A DNA stretch of 64,000 nt from Salipiger abyssi (GTDB taxonomy: Bacteria > Pseudomonadota > Alphaproteobacteria > Rhodobacterales > Rhodobacteraceae): the NCBI RefSeq assembly GCF_017311415.1, contig NZ_JAEKIS010000009.1:124001-188000 (forward strand). Reading direction: 5' to 3'. The translations under genes and the position numbers were made by a program. Of the stretch, positions 9,403-20,762 are shown piece after piece. Numbering within the stretch: position 1 is the stretch's first letter; each line of letters starts with the position of its first letter. The notes under the pieces were generated by a model, which saw only the letters and a program-made list of their open reading frames with translations, was not told the origin of the DNA and did not search any database.

Positions 9403-10128
9403 TCAGAACAGCAGCCCCCAGAGGATCGGCAGCAGCAGCGCCGTGGCCAGCGCGTTCAGCCCCATGGCAAGCCCGGCGAAGGCGCCTGCCGTCTCGTTCA
9501 CCTGAAGCGCCCGCGCCGTGCCGATACCGTGGCTTGCGGTGCCGATGGCCAGACCGCGCGCGCTCCAGTCCCGCACACCCGCGATGTTCAGCACCATAGG
9601 TCCGATCATCGCCCCCAGAATGCCGGTCACGATCACCAGCACGGCGGTAAGCGAGGGCACGCCGCCCAGCTCTTCGGCGATGGCCATGGCCACCGGCGCG
9701 GTGACCGATTTCGGCGCCAGCGAGGCCAGCACCTCGGCGCTGCCGCCGGTCAGCCAGGCCACGCCCAGCGCCGTCAGGATCGCGGTGAGCGAGCCGCAGA
9801 GCAGGCTCACGGTGATCGCCAGCGCCGAGCGCCGCACCAGCCGCCACTGGCGGTAAAGCGGCACCGCCAGCGACACCGTCGCCGGCCCCAGCAGGAAATG
9901 CACGAATTGCGCGCCCTCGAAATAGGTGGCGTAATCGGTTCCGGTCACCAGCAGCACCGCCACCACGAGGACCACCGCCCCCAGCACCGGGTTCAGCAGC
10001 GGGTTGCGCCCCCCCTTCTCAAAGAGCCATGAGGCCGCCTGAAACGCCAGCAGCGTCAGAGTCAGGTGAAACAGCGGCGAGGCGCTGAGATAGACCCAGG
10101 TTTCCTGGAGATTGCCGAGATCATCCAT
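9403..10128 (-). CDS. lrgB: LrgB/CidB family membrane protein
   Basis: 241 residues with about seven hydrophobic helices. LGPATVSLAVPLYRQW and SVTAPVAMAIAEELGG are hallmark LrgB motifs, and IGTASHGIGTARALQ lies near the C-terminus. LrgAB-type pairs have been linked to holin-like control of murein hydrolases and to export of pyruvate or glycolate; the role here is open. The start overlaps the end of lrgA by 8 bp, indicating one operon. Confidence 0.9.
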   Translation of the reverse strand: MDDLGNLQETWVYLSASPLFHLTLTLLAFQAASWLFEKGGRNPLLNPVLGAVVLVVAVLLVTGTDYATYFEGAQFVHFLLGPATVSLAVPLYRQWRLVRRSALAITVSLLCGSLTAILTALGVAWLTGGSAEVLASLAPKSVTAPVAMAIAEELGGVPSLTAVLVIVTGILGAMIGPMVLNIAGVRDWSARGLAIGTASHGIGTARALQVNETAGAFAGLAMGLNALATALLLPILWGLLF

Positions 10129-10468
10129 CGGCCTTGCCCCGGCTCAGCCAGGCCATGAGCAGCCCGGTCACCGCAATGGTCACCACCGTGCTCACCAGCA
10201 GCCCCAGCCCGAGCGGCAGTGCCGCCTCGCCCAGAAGGCGGAAATGCAGCATCACGCCCGTCCCCGCCGGCACGAAAAGCAGCGACATCGCCTTTTGCAG
10301 CCCGCCCGCCGCCTGCCCCAGCCCCTCGGGCACCGCGCGGCGCAGCATCAGGATGACAAAGAGCAGCACCATGCCCAGCACCGGGCCGGGCACCGGCAGC
10401 GCCAGCGCGCCGGCCACCAGCTCGCCCACGAGCTGACAGAGAAAGATCAGGGTCAGCGATCCAAGCAT
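10121..10468 (-). CDS. lrgA: LrgA/CidA family holin-like protein
   Basis: 115 residues and four predicted membrane helices. The start at MLGSLTLIF follows GGAGGTG; the frame continues upstream but without an RBS. PVPGPVLGMVLLFVILMLRR and FVPAGTGVMLHF are characteristic of CidA/LrgA. It would act in the inner membrane with the downstream LrgB. The promoter must lie in the 148-bp divergent region shared with the hemerythrin gene, which contains two striking inverted repeats. Confidence 0.88.
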   Translation of the reverse strand: MLGSLTLIFLCQLVGELVAGALALPVPGPVLGMVLLFVILMLRRAVPEGLGQAAGGLQKAMSLLFVPAGTGVMLHFRLLGEAALPLGLGLLVSTVVTIAVTGLLMAWLSRGKADG

Positions 10469-10515
10469 TTGCACCTCCGCGGGAAACCTCGCCTTAGGTA
10501 AGACGCGGGCGGGCG

Positions 10516-10540
10516 CCGGGATCAAGCCGCTTGATCCCGG
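10516..10540. repeat. 11-bp perfect inverted repeat
   Basis: CCGGGATCAAG and CTTGATCCCGG are separated by 3 bp in the lrgA/hemerythrin divergent gap, 48 bp before the lrgA start. It could be an operator or a leader hairpin for lrgA. Confidence 0.6.
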
Positions 10541-10585
10541 ATCGGTGCGCGCGCGCCCCCTCTCCTGTGCAGTTCTGCGGGTTGA

Positions 10586-10604
10586 GGTGTTACAACATAA
10601 CACC
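10586..10604. promoter_or_regulatory. 19-bp palindrome, candidate operator
   Basis: GGTGTTA-caaca-TAACACC, perfect 7-bp arms, ends 12 bp before the hemerythrin-gene ATG. Its spacing suits a dimeric repressor or activator covering the start region. I do not recognise a named consensus. Confidence 0.5.
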
Positions 10605-10616
10605 CATTTGGGCGGC

Positions 10617-11183
10617 ATGACCCAATATGACATCACACTCCGGGACGGGCTGCCCACCGAAATGCAGACCCTCCTGCGGGACCTCCCACGCGATGGCTGG
10701 GAGGCGCACCCGAATTTCGCCCGCGCCACCCGCAACTGGATGGGTGCACATCTGAAATTCCGCGCGCTCGGCGATGCCCTTCAGGGGGATGCCGAAGCGT
10801 TTCTGGACGGAGCACTGCCGCAAGACCGCTATGCCGAGCGCCTGGCCCATGGCGGCCACGCGCTGGTGCAGCATCTGCACGGCCACCACAGCTGGGAAGA
10901 CCGGCAGTTCTTTCCCGAGCTGGAGGCGGCGGACCCGCGCTTTACCCGGGGGCTCGAGATGCTGGAAACCGACCATGTGGCGCTCGACGGGCTGTTGGAC
11001 GACCTGACCCGGCAGGGCAACCGCGTGGTGCAGCTTGCGACGCTGGCGCCCGATCAGATGGCCGAAGAGGCCCGCCCCATGCGCGACACGCTGGAGCGTC
11101 TGAACGGCTTCCTCGCCCGCCACTTGAATGACGAAGAGGATCTCGTGGTCCCCATCGTCCTGCATCATCGCCTGCGCGGATAG
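10617..11183 (+). CDS. hemerythrin-like domain protein
   Basis: 188 residues from the ATG at 10617. The pattern of metal ligands is hemerythrin-like: H..HGHHSWEDRQFFPELE (residues ~85-105), ETDHVALDG and ARHLNDEEDLVVP. Such four-helix di-iron proteins bind O2 or NO or protect iron; the function here is unknown. The first ~60 residues are an extension rich in charged residues without a recognised domain. It is divergent from lrgAB and ends at a strong terminator. Confidence 0.82.
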   Translation: MTQYDITLRDGLPTEMQTLLRDLPRDGWEAHPNFARATRNWMGAHLKFRALGDALQGDAEAFLDGALPQDRYAERLAHGGHALVQHLHGHHSWEDRQFFPELEAADPRFTRGLEMLETDHVALDGLLDDLTRQGNRVVQLATLAPDQMAEEARPMRDTLERLNGFLARHLNDEEDLVVPIVLHHRLRG

Positions 11184-11194
11184 GCGGACAAATG

Positions 11195-11229
11195 AAAAGG
11201 CCGGGGGCGTTCCCGCTCCCGGCCTTTTT
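11195..11229. terminator. bidirectional intrinsic terminator
   Basis: AAAGGCCGGG... pairs with ...CCCGGCCTTTTT around a GC-rich loop, between the convergent hemerythrin and pseudoprotease genes. A-rich on one side and T-rich on the other, it can serve both. Confidence 0.85.
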
Positions 11230-11253
11230 GCGTCGCTTGCAACGAGGCGGGCG

Positions 11254-13020
11254 TTACTCCCAGCAGCTCACCTTGACCGTCATGTCCGAGGCGGTCGCGG
11301 TCAGATCCTCCGGCGCCATCGCCCCCTCGCCCTGGGTCTCGCGGCTATCGACACCCGCACGCGTCAGGAAGGCCTGAAGCGCCTCCGCATCGGCGGCAAA
11401 GGCCACATCGCCCGGCAGGGTCTGGTCGCTCTCCGGTTTCGGCAGCAGCATGCCCAGCACCGCGCCGCCCGCATCCAGCACCGGCCCGCCGGCATCGCCG
11501 GGCTGCGCCGCCAGCGCCAGCCGTTCGATCTCTGCCTCGCCGGCCAGTCCCTTGACGTCTTCCAGCGAGCCGAAGGTCAACGTCGGTGCGCTCAGCACGC
11601 CGCCGAACGGGTAGCCGGCCACCGCGATCTCGGATTTCAGCCGCGGCGTGTCGCCCCGGAAGGCCGCCACGGCGCGGGGCGCCAGCGGCGTCTCGGGGCG
11701 CAGCACCGCCACACCGAGTGCGGCGTCGCTGGCCGCGACCGTGGCCTCATAGACATCTTCCAGCGTGATCCGCCCGCAGGAGGCCACCGCATCGGCGGCG
11801 GTCACCACCGCACCGCCCGCATCGACGAAAAAGCCCGAGACCGTCGCCTTGGGCTGGCGGATCTGAAGCCCCGAGACCAGATCTACCGCCTGGCCCTCGT
11901 CACTGACCTCCGCCGGATCGAGCACCGCGCCGGTGGTGCTGAACGAGGTTTGCATAAGCCCAAGCACACGGCTCCGGCGCTCTTCGTCGCCAGCGGGCCA
12001 GATCAGCGTCCAGCCCTTGATCTGGCCGTCGCGCAGCGTCGCCTCGGTATGGCTGACGATGTCGTCATTGGCGCCGGTCAGGGTGAAGCCGTCGCGGCGG
12101 CGCTCGCGAGGGCCCTCCAGCGGCACGATTTCCAGCGTCTGCATGATCTCGTAAAGCCCGCCCAGCGTCTGCCGATCGCCCGGCTGGCTGATGAGCAGCA
12201 CCCGCGCGGCAAGCTCGCCGCTGGGCTCATAGACCGCAAAGGGCGCCTCATAGTGATCGAATGCCACCGCACCCATCGGCATCTCGATGGAAATGCCGGC
12301 GCGGGTATCGCTGACCGGGGCCATGTCCAGCCCCTCCAGCACCGCGTTATACTGCCCCAGCAGCGCCGCGCGCTGACGCGTGGTCAGCACGCCGGTGGTC
12401 TCGTAACCGTTGGAGCTCTGCCATGCGGCCATGGCGGCACGCGTGCCGCGCCCGAAAGCGCCGTCGATGGCAGCGTTGTAGTGGCCGGACCATTGCAGCG
12501 CCACCTGAAGCATCTCGCGCTCGCTCCGGCTCAGCGCCGCCTCGCTGGCACGCGCCTCGCGCGGGGTTTCCTCCACGATCACCGGCTCGGCGGGCGCCTC
12601 GGTCACCGTGGCGGTCTCGGGCGCGTCGGGCAGCGTCTCCGCCGGCTGCTCGGGCACCGGAACCGCCGACTGCGTGCCCAGCGCCGCGCCGACCGGCCAG
12701 AACTGATCGCGATATTCGCTGGTGGCGGAGAGATAGGAATCGCGCGGGATGAGCCCGTTGCTGCGCAGCCGGCGCATCATCGGACCGGCCTCGTCAGGCG
12801 CATAAGGGCCGAGCGCGATCCCGTACCAGCCGCCACCCAGCGAGAACCCGTTCACATCCTCCAGCGACATCGCATAGCCTCGCAGCGCGTTCTCCGCTTC
12901 GGTCAGGCTGGGCTGCGCCTCGATCTGGATATAGACCAGCTCCTCGCCGGTGCCCTGTGCAGAGGCCCCGCCCGCGATCAGCAGAGCCGTCGCGCTCACC
13001 ATCAGAAAGGATTTGAACAT
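11254..13020 (-). CDS. secreted SPOR-like/PG-binding/trypsin-fold protein, catalytic triad lost
   Basis: 588 residues. A Sec signal peptide ends near ASAQG. Residues ~28-110 look SPOR-like (LGGGWYGIALGPYAPDEA). After an Ala/Pro/Glu linker comes a peptidoglycan-binding repeat (~165-215; ALQWSGHYNAAIDGAFGRGT). The last ~170 residues have the S1 protease fold (GFFVDAGGAVVTAADAV, AVAGYPFGG, AAQPGDAGGPVLD). Aligned to active homologues, the His position is Asp (TAADAV for TNAHVV), the Asp position is Gly (DAALGVAVL) and the Ser is Ala (PGDAGGP). It is therefore probably a non-catalytic periplasmic binding or scaffold protein at the wall. Confidence 0.82.
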   Translation of the reverse strand: MFKSFLMVSATALLIAGGASAQGTGEELVYIQIEAQPSLTEAENALRGYAMSLEDVNGFSLGGGWYGIALGPYAPDEAGPMMRRLRSNGLIPRDSYLSATSEYRDQFWPVGAALGTQSAVPVPEQPAETLPDAPETATVTEAPAEPVIVEETPREARASEAALSRSEREMLQVALQWSGHYNAAIDGAFGRGTRAAMAAWQSSNGYETTGVLTTRQRAALLGQYNAVLEGLDMAPVSDTRAGISIEMPMGAVAFDHYEAPFAVYEPSGELAARVLLISQPGDRQTLGGLYEIMQTLEIVPLEGPRERRRDGFTLTGANDDIVSHTEATLRDGQIKGWTLIWPAGDEERRSRVLGLMQTSFSTTGAVLDPAEVSDEGQAVDLVSGLQIRQPKATVSGFFVDAGGAVVTAADAVASCGRITLEDVYEATVAASDAALGVAVLRPETPLAPRAVAAFRGDTPRLKSEIAVAGYPFGGVLSAPTLTFGSLEDVKGLAGEAEIERLALAAQPGDAGGPVLDAGGAVLGMLLPKPESDQTLPGDVAFAADAEALQAFLTRAGVDSRETQGEGAMAPEDLTATASDMTVKVSCWE

Positions 13021-13118
13021 ACCTGTGCTTGCCCCTCAGGCCCAATATTCTTCTTTGTCTGCCGATCTGTTTAGCAGACCGCACCGCGCCGTCACCTCAA
13101 AATATGGTCAGGCACGAA

Positions 13119-13147
13119 TTGACCCCTGCGCCCGTGGCGCATAAGCA
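13119..13147 (+). promoter_or_regulatory. possible promoter of glyQ
   Basis: TTGACC, a 17-bp spacer, then TAAGCA, 30 bp before the glyQ ATG. The -35 is good and the -10 weak. Confidence 0.3.
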
Positions 13148-13176
13148 AGCGGCATCATGCAGACAGGGCAGATGCG

Positions 13177-14106
13177 ATGACCGAGACCAGCACCAAACCG
13201 CGGAGTTTCCAGGAGATCATCCTGCGGCTTCAGGCCTATTGGGCGTCCAAGGGCTGTGCCGTCCTGCAACCCTACGACATGGAGGTCGGCGCCGGCACCT
13301 TCCACCCGGCCACCACCCTGCGCGCGCTGGGATCGAAACCCTGGGCAGCCGCCTATGTGCAGCCCTCGCGCCGCCCCACCGACGGGCGCTATGGCGAGAA
13401 CCCCAACCGGCTCCAGCATTATTACCAGTTCCAGGTGCTGATCAAACCCTCGCCACCGGATCTGCAAGAGCTCTATCTCGGCTCGCTGCGCGCCATCGGC
13501 ATCGACATGGCCATGCACGATGTGCGCTTTGTCGAAGACGATTGGGAAAGCCCGACGCTGGGCGCCTGGGGGCTGGGCTGGGAGGTCTGGTGCGACGGCA
13601 TGGAAGTGTCGCAGTTCACCTATTTCCAGCAGGTCGGCGGGCATGATTGCGCGCCGGTCTCGGGCGAGCTGACCTATGGGCTCGAACGGCTGGCGATGTA
13701 TGTGCTGGGCATCGACCATGTCATGGACATGCCGTTCAACGACCCGCAGACGCCGATCGCGCTCAGCTATGGCGACATCTTCCGCCAGACCGAGGAAGAA
13801 TATTCCCGCTGGAATTTCGACATCGCCGATACCGAGGTGCTGCTGCGCCATTTCGAGGATGCCGAGGCGGAATGCCAGCGCATCCTGGATACCGAGGCCG
13901 AGGATCCCAAGACCGGCAAGCGCATCGTCATGGCGCATCCGGCCTATGACCAGTGCATCAAGGCCAGCCACCTGTTCAACCTGCTCGATGCGCGCGGGGT
14001 GATCTCGGTCACCGAGCGGCAATCCTATATCGGCCGGGTGCGGGCGCTGGCGAAACGCTGCGCCGATGCCTTTGTGATGACCGAGGCCGGGGGCTACGCC
14101 GCCTGA
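13177..14106 (+). CDS. glyQ: glycyl-tRNA synthetase alpha subunit
   Basis: 309 residues, normal for bacterial GlyQ. The N-terminal [17 protein letters not shown] and the class II catalytic motifs ([29 protein letters not shown]) are unmistakable. It activates glycine as part of an alpha2-beta2 enzyme with GlyS. The beta-subunit gene follows 680 bp downstream, with one small gene inserted between them, an arrangement known in Rhodobacteraceae. Confidence 0.97.
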   Translation: MTETSTKPRSFQEIILRLQAYWASKGCAVLQPYDMEVGAGTFHPATTLRALGSKPWAAAYVQPSRRPTDGRYGENPNRLQHYYQFQVLIKPSPPDLQELYLGSLRAIGIDMAMHDVRFVEDDWESPTLGAWGLGWEVWCDGMEVSQFTYFQQVGGHDCAPVSGELTYGLERLAMYVLGIDHVMDMPFNDPQTPIALSYGDIFRQTEEEYSRWNFDIADTEVLLRHFEDAEAECQRILDTEAEDPKTGKRIVMAHPAYDQCIKASHLFNLLDARGVISVTERQSYIGRVRALAKRCADAFVMTEAGGYAA

Positions 14107-14138
14107 GCGCGGCACCCGGAAACCTGAGGAGACACAGA

Positions 14139-14654
14139 ATGAGCGGCAAGATCCTTGCCATCTTCATCGTCGTGAGCGCCCTGCTCTTCGGCGCCGGCGT
14201 CTATTACTTCCAGGTCTTCTACTACTACACCAAGGTCGCCGACGATGCCGGCGAGGTGTTCCTGACGCCGCTGGACGGCGGCGCGCCCGAACACATCCCC
14301 TATTCGGAGTTCGAAGGCATCGACGCCACCAGTTCACCGATCCGCTTCCGCGCCTGTTTCTCCACGCCCGAGACGCCGCAATCGCTGGACGCGCGCTATG
14401 AACGCTACGAAGGTGCCGAGCCGCGCAACGCGCCCTTCTGGTTCGGCTGCTTCGAGGCCGAGGAAATCGGCCTGCTGATCGAGACCGGCGAGGCGCATGT
14501 CTATACCGCCGAGCGCAATGTCGAATACGGCATCGACCGGGTGATCGCGGTCAGCACCGACGGGCGCGGCTATATCTGGGAAGAGATCAACGAATGCGGC
14601 GACAAGGCCTATGACGGCACGCCGCTCGGCGAGGACTGCCCTCCGCGCGAGTAA
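14139..14654 (+). CDS. DUF6446-type membrane-anchored protein
   Basis: 171 residues. The ATG at 14139 follows GAGGAGACACAGA. An N-terminal anchor ([23 protein letters not shown]) is followed by a periplasmic domain with three Cys ([24 protein letters not shown]... ending ...GEDCPPRE) that could form disulfides. It sits between glyQ and glyS and is recognised by position and Tyr-rich N-terminus as the family annotated DUF6446. Its function is unknown, and the link to glycine charging is probably only genomic. Confidence 0.8.
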   Translation: MSGKILAIFIVVSALLFGAGVYYFQVFYYYTKVADDAGEVFLTPLDGGAPEHIPYSEFEGIDATSSPIRFRACFSTPETPQSLDARYERYEGAEPRNAPFWFGCFEAEEIGLLIETGEAHVYTAERNVEYGIDRVIAVSTDGRGYIWEEINECGDKAYDGTPLGEDCPPRE

Positions 14655-14678
14655 CCCCCCGCGCGCGCCGCAACTCCC

Positions 14679-14700
14679 TTTCATCTTTCTGCAAATACTC
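14679..14700 (+). repeat. TTTCATCTTTC..CAAATACTC motif, copy 2
   Basis: Second copy of the two-block motif seen at 7870-7892, here 24 bp after the DUF6446-type stop and 86 bp before glyS. The blocks are identical; only the 2-3 base gap differs. Confidence 0.5.
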
Positions 14701-14785
14701 CCGAACGACCTCTGTGCCCGCGCCAGGTCTGGACGCCGCGCCGCTTGCCCGTTATCCCCCATGCGAACCCAGCTTTGGTGAGACC

Positions 14786-17029
14786 ATGCCCGACCTTCTG
14801 ATCGAACTCTTTTCCGAGGAAATCCCCGCCCGCATGCAGACGCGTGCCGCGGAGGATCTGAAAAAGCTCATCACCGACGGTCTGGTGGAACGCGGTCTGA
14901 CCTATGCCGGCGCCGCCGGTTTCTCGACGCCGCGCCGGCTGACACTGACCGTAGAGGGGCTGCTCGCCGCCTCGCCCGCCACGCGCGAGGAGCGGCGCGG
15001 GCCGCGGGTCGATGCGCCGGAAAAGGCCATCGAGGGCTTCCTGCGCGGCGCGGGCGTTTCCCGCGAGCAATGTGAAGCGCGCGAGGACAAGAAGGGCACC
15101 TTTCTCTACGCCATCATCGAAAAGCCGGGCCGCCCGGCGGCGGAGATCGTGGCCGAGGTATTGGAAGCCACGATCCGCAACTTCCCCTGGCCGAAATCCA
15201 TGCGCTGGGGCGCGGGCAGCCTACGCTGGGTGCGGCCGCTGCACCGCATTCTCTGCCTTCTGACCGACGAGGCCGGCGCCGAGATCGTGCCGCTGGATAT
15301 CGACGGCATCAGGGCGGGCAAGACCACCGAAGGCCATCGCTTCATGGGCGACGGGGCCTTCGACGTGTCGTCCTTCGAGGATTACGAGGCAAGGCTGAAA
15401 CGCTCCAAGGTCGTCCTCTCGGCTGAGGAACGCGCCGAAACCATCTGGCATGACGCGACAAATCGCGCTTTCGCCAGCGGGCTGGAGGTGGTCGAGGATC
15501 GCGGATTGCTGGCCGAGGTCGCGGGGCTCGTGGAATGGCCGGTGGTGCTGATGGGCGAGATCGGCGCGGAATTCCTGTCGCTGCCGCCCGAGGTGCTGCA
15601 AACCTCGATGAAAGAGCATCAGAAGTTCTTTTCGGTCAAGAACCCAGCCACGAAGCGCATCGAACGCTTCGTCACGGTTGCAAATGTGGAAACGCCGGAT
15701 CACGGCGCAACCATCCTCGCGGGCAATAACAAGGTGCTTTCCGCGCGTCTTTCGGATGCCAAGTTCTTCTGGGAGAACGATCTGCGCGTCGCCAAGCAGC
15801 AGGGGCTGGAAGCCTGGACCGAGAAGCTCGGCAATGTCACCTTCCACCACAAGCTGGGCTCGCAGCGCGACCGGATCGAGCGCATCGCGGCGCTGGCGCG
15901 CGAGATCGCGCCCGCCGTCGGCGCCGACCCGGCGCTGGCCGAACAGGCCGCGCGCGTCGCCAAGGCCGATCTCAGCACGGAAATGGTCTATGAATTCCCC
16001 GAACTTCAGGGGCTTATGGGCCGTTATTACGCCGAAGCCGCGGGCCTGCCCGCCGAGGTCGCCAACGCCTGCGAAGAGCATTATTCGCCGCTCGGGCCCT
16101 CCGACGAGGTGCCCTCGGAGCCGGTCTCCATCGCCGTGGCGCTGGCCGACAAGCTCGACACGCTCACCGGGTTCTGGGCCATCGACGAGAAACCCACCGG
16201 CTCGAAAGACCCCTACGCGCTGCGCCGCGCGGCGCTCGGGGTGATCCGGCTGGTGCTGGCCAACGAGCTGCGCCTGCCGCTCGACCGCTACGCCGACGCG
16301 CAGATCCTGCGCCACAAGCGCCACCTGAACGGCGAGGCCAGCGAGGCAGATCTCGCCGCGCTCGACGCGTTGGTCGACGAGATCGCCGATCATGGCGTCT
16401 TCGGCTCCGCTTTCCACGCCCTGCTCGACAAGCTGAGCGGCAAGGATCCGGCGGCGGAGGGTTCGCTGTTCCGCACCGTCGCGGGGTTGGTGCCGGATCT
16501 GTCAACCGATCTGCTGGCCTTCTTCCACGACCGTCTCAAGGTGCATCTGCGCGAAGAGGGGCTGCGGCACGACGTGATCGACGCCTGTCTCGCGATGCCC
16601 GGCGCCGACGATATCCGCCTGCTGGTCGCCCGCGCCGAGGCGCTTTCGGCCTTTCTGGGCACCGATGACGGCGAGAATCTCGTGCAGGGCTTCAAGCGCG
16701 CCAATAATATCCTCACCCAGGCCGAAGAGAAGGACGGGGTGGAATACAGCTTTGGCGCCGATGCGAAATTCGCCGAAAGCAATGAAGAGAAAGCACTTTT
16801 CGACGCGCTCGACGCCGCCGATGCCAAGATCGTCCCGGCGATGAAGGACGAGGATTTCGCCACCGCCATGGGCGCCATGGCCGGGCTGCGCGGGCCGATC
16901 GACGCGTTTTTCGACGCGGTGCAGGTCAATGCCGAAAACCCGGTGGTGCGCCGGAACCGGCTCAACCTGTTGTCGCGTATCCGCACCATCTGCCTTCAGG
17001 TCGCCGATCTGACGAAGCTCGAAGGCTGA
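14786..17029 (+). CDS. glyS: glycyl-tRNA synthetase beta subunit
   Basis: 747 residues. The start at [18 protein letters not shown] is the conserved GlyS N-terminus; the frame extends 24 codons upstream without support. It carries the HD-like and tRNA-binding regions ([42 protein letters not shown]) and an anticodon-binding C-terminus ([24 protein letters not shown]). It binds tRNA-Gly and completes the GlyQ active complex in the cytoplasm. Confidence 0.97.
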   Translation: MPDLLIELFSEEIPARMQTRAAEDLKKLITDGLVERGLTYAGAAGFSTPRRLTLTVEGLLAASPATREERRGPRVDAPEKAIEGFLRGAGVSREQCEAREDKKGTFLYAIIEKPGRPAAEIVAEVLEATIRNFPWPKSMRWGAGSLRWVRPLHRILCLLTDEAGAEIVPLDIDGIRAGKTTEGHRFMGDGAFDVSSFEDYEARLKRSKVVLSAEERAETIWHDATNRAFASGLEVVEDRGLLAEVAGLVEWPVVLMGEIGAEFLSLPPEVLQTSMKEHQKFFSVKNPATKRIERFVTVANVETPDHGATILAGNNKVLSARLSDAKFFWENDLRVAKQQGLEAWTEKLGNVTFHHKLGSQRDRIERIAALAREIAPAVGADPALAEQAARVAKADLSTEMVYEFPELQGLMGRYYAEAAGLPAEVANACEEHYSPLGPSDEVPSEPVSIAVALADKLDTLTGFWAIDEKPTGSKDPYALRRAALGVIRLVLANELRLPLDRYADAQILRHKRHLNGEASEADLAALDALVDEIADHGVFGSAFHALLDKLSGKDPAAEGSLFRTVAGLVPDLSTDLLAFFHDRLKVHLREEGLRHDVIDACLAMPGADDIRLLVARAEALSAFLGTDDGENLVQGFKRANNILTQAEEKDGVEYSFGADAKFAESNEEKALFDALDAADAKIVPAMKDEDFATAMGAMAGLRGPIDAFFDAVQVNAENPVVRRNRLNLLSRIRTICLQVADLTKLEG

Positions 17030-17212
17030 GGCCGGTTGCGAAAAGACATTTCAGATCAACCGCCTGTCGCCTATTTCTGACACCGGCAGGCGCACCGAAC
17101 GGCTGTTGGACGCCACGCCCGGCAGGAATTAACCTCTCCTTCGCAAGGAAAGGTGATATTGCCAGACGCCTTTTACGGGTTATGCTGCGCTGCGGAAAGA
17201 AAGGGAGTCCCC

Positions 17213-19768
<2,556 letters not shown>

Positions 19769-19932
19769 GTCCAGCCCTGCGCGCCCGCAAGATACGCCTG
19801 GTTGACGATATGTTTGGGCCGGAATCCGCCGGTAAATTTGCCCTGCGCTGGACCGAAAGACACAATTTTATTAAGACGCCCGGGTTTTGAGCGGTTTTGG
19901 GACGACCGCCACCTGGGACGTTAGAGGGATAG

Positions 19933-20568
19933 ATGATCAAAGCGTTTGTATTTGCGCTGGCCGCGCTCGCCGTGGCCGTGCCGGCTTTTGCTGAAGTGAA
20001 ACAGGACAATATCCGCCGTCTGGTGAAACTGGAAAAGCGCGGCCTGCAATCCACCACGAAAACCCATCTCGACGGGCTGATCACCCCGGTTTCGACCGGA
20101 GCGGCACGCGGCTTTGCCTATGATGCCGGCTGGCTCGCACGCCAGCCCTCCGCGAATGGCGGCACGCAATGGCAGTGCCTGGCAGAGGCACTCTATTTCG
20201 AGGCGCGCGGCGAAACCGTCCGGGGCCAGTTCGCGGTGGCCGAGGTGATCCTGAACCGGGTCGACAGCCCGCGTTTTCCTAATTCGGTCTGCGGTGTGAT
20301 CAATCAGGGAACCGGCCGCAAATACGCCTGCCAGTTCACCTATACCTGCGACGGCCATCCCGAGCATATCAACGAGCCCGCCGCCTGGGAACGGGTCGCC
20401 AAGATCGCCAAGGTGATGCTCTCGGGCGCACCGCGTGCGCTGACCGACGGCGCCACCTATTACCATACCCATGCGGTGCGCCCCTCCTGGTCGCGCAAGT
20501 TCACCCGCACCGCCGCGATCGGCGATCACCTGTTCTACCGCGCGGGCTATCGCCTCAGCAGCAACTGA
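19933..20568 (+). CDS. SleB-type cell wall hydrolase
   Basis: 211 residues. A signal peptide (MIKAFVFALAALAVAVPAFA) is followed by ~60 residues of linker and a Hydrolase_2/SleB-like domain. The key Glu is in CLAEALYFEARGE, with VAEVILNRVDSPRFPNSVCGVI and ATYYHTHAVRPSW further on. Members cleave peptidoglycan glycan strands. It is expected in the periplasm, possibly in division or wall turnover. Four Cys may pair. A tandem palindrome element lies 93 bp downstream. Confidence 0.88.
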   Translation: MIKAFVFALAALAVAVPAFAEVKQDNIRRLVKLEKRGLQSTTKTHLDGLITPVSTGAARGFAYDAGWLARQPSANGGTQWQCLAEALYFEARGETVRGQFAVAEVILNRVDSPRFPNSVCGVINQGTGRKYACQFTYTCDGHPEHINEPAAWERVAKIAKVMLSGAPRALTDGATYYHTHAVRPSWSRKFTRTAAIGDHLFYRAGYRLSSN

Positions 20569-20660
20569 CGCCGCGCCCGCGCCCGGAGATGCCGTTTCCG
20601 GCCCTCGCGCCCCGGCGTCACCTGCGATAAGGTCGCGCAAGCGCGGCGCGGCCGCGGGCG

Positions 20661-20704
20661 CAAGAGTTTTCGAAAACTCTTGCAAATCTCTTCGAAGAGA
20701 TTTG
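20661..20704. repeat. tandem 22-nt palindromes (covarying pair), copy 1
   Basis: Two abutting perfect 22-bp palindromes, 20661-20682 and 20683-20704. Each follows CAA-N5-TTCGAA-N5'-TTG; the N5 arms are GAGTT and ATCTC, each matched by its complement. The same architecture with other arms occurs at 49301-49344. It lies between the hydrolase and folB genes. Confidence 0.85.
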
Positions 20705-20762
20705 TCCCGCCCCAGCCGACCGCCGCCCGAACAACCGCAGATCCCAGCCGGAAGACCCCGCC

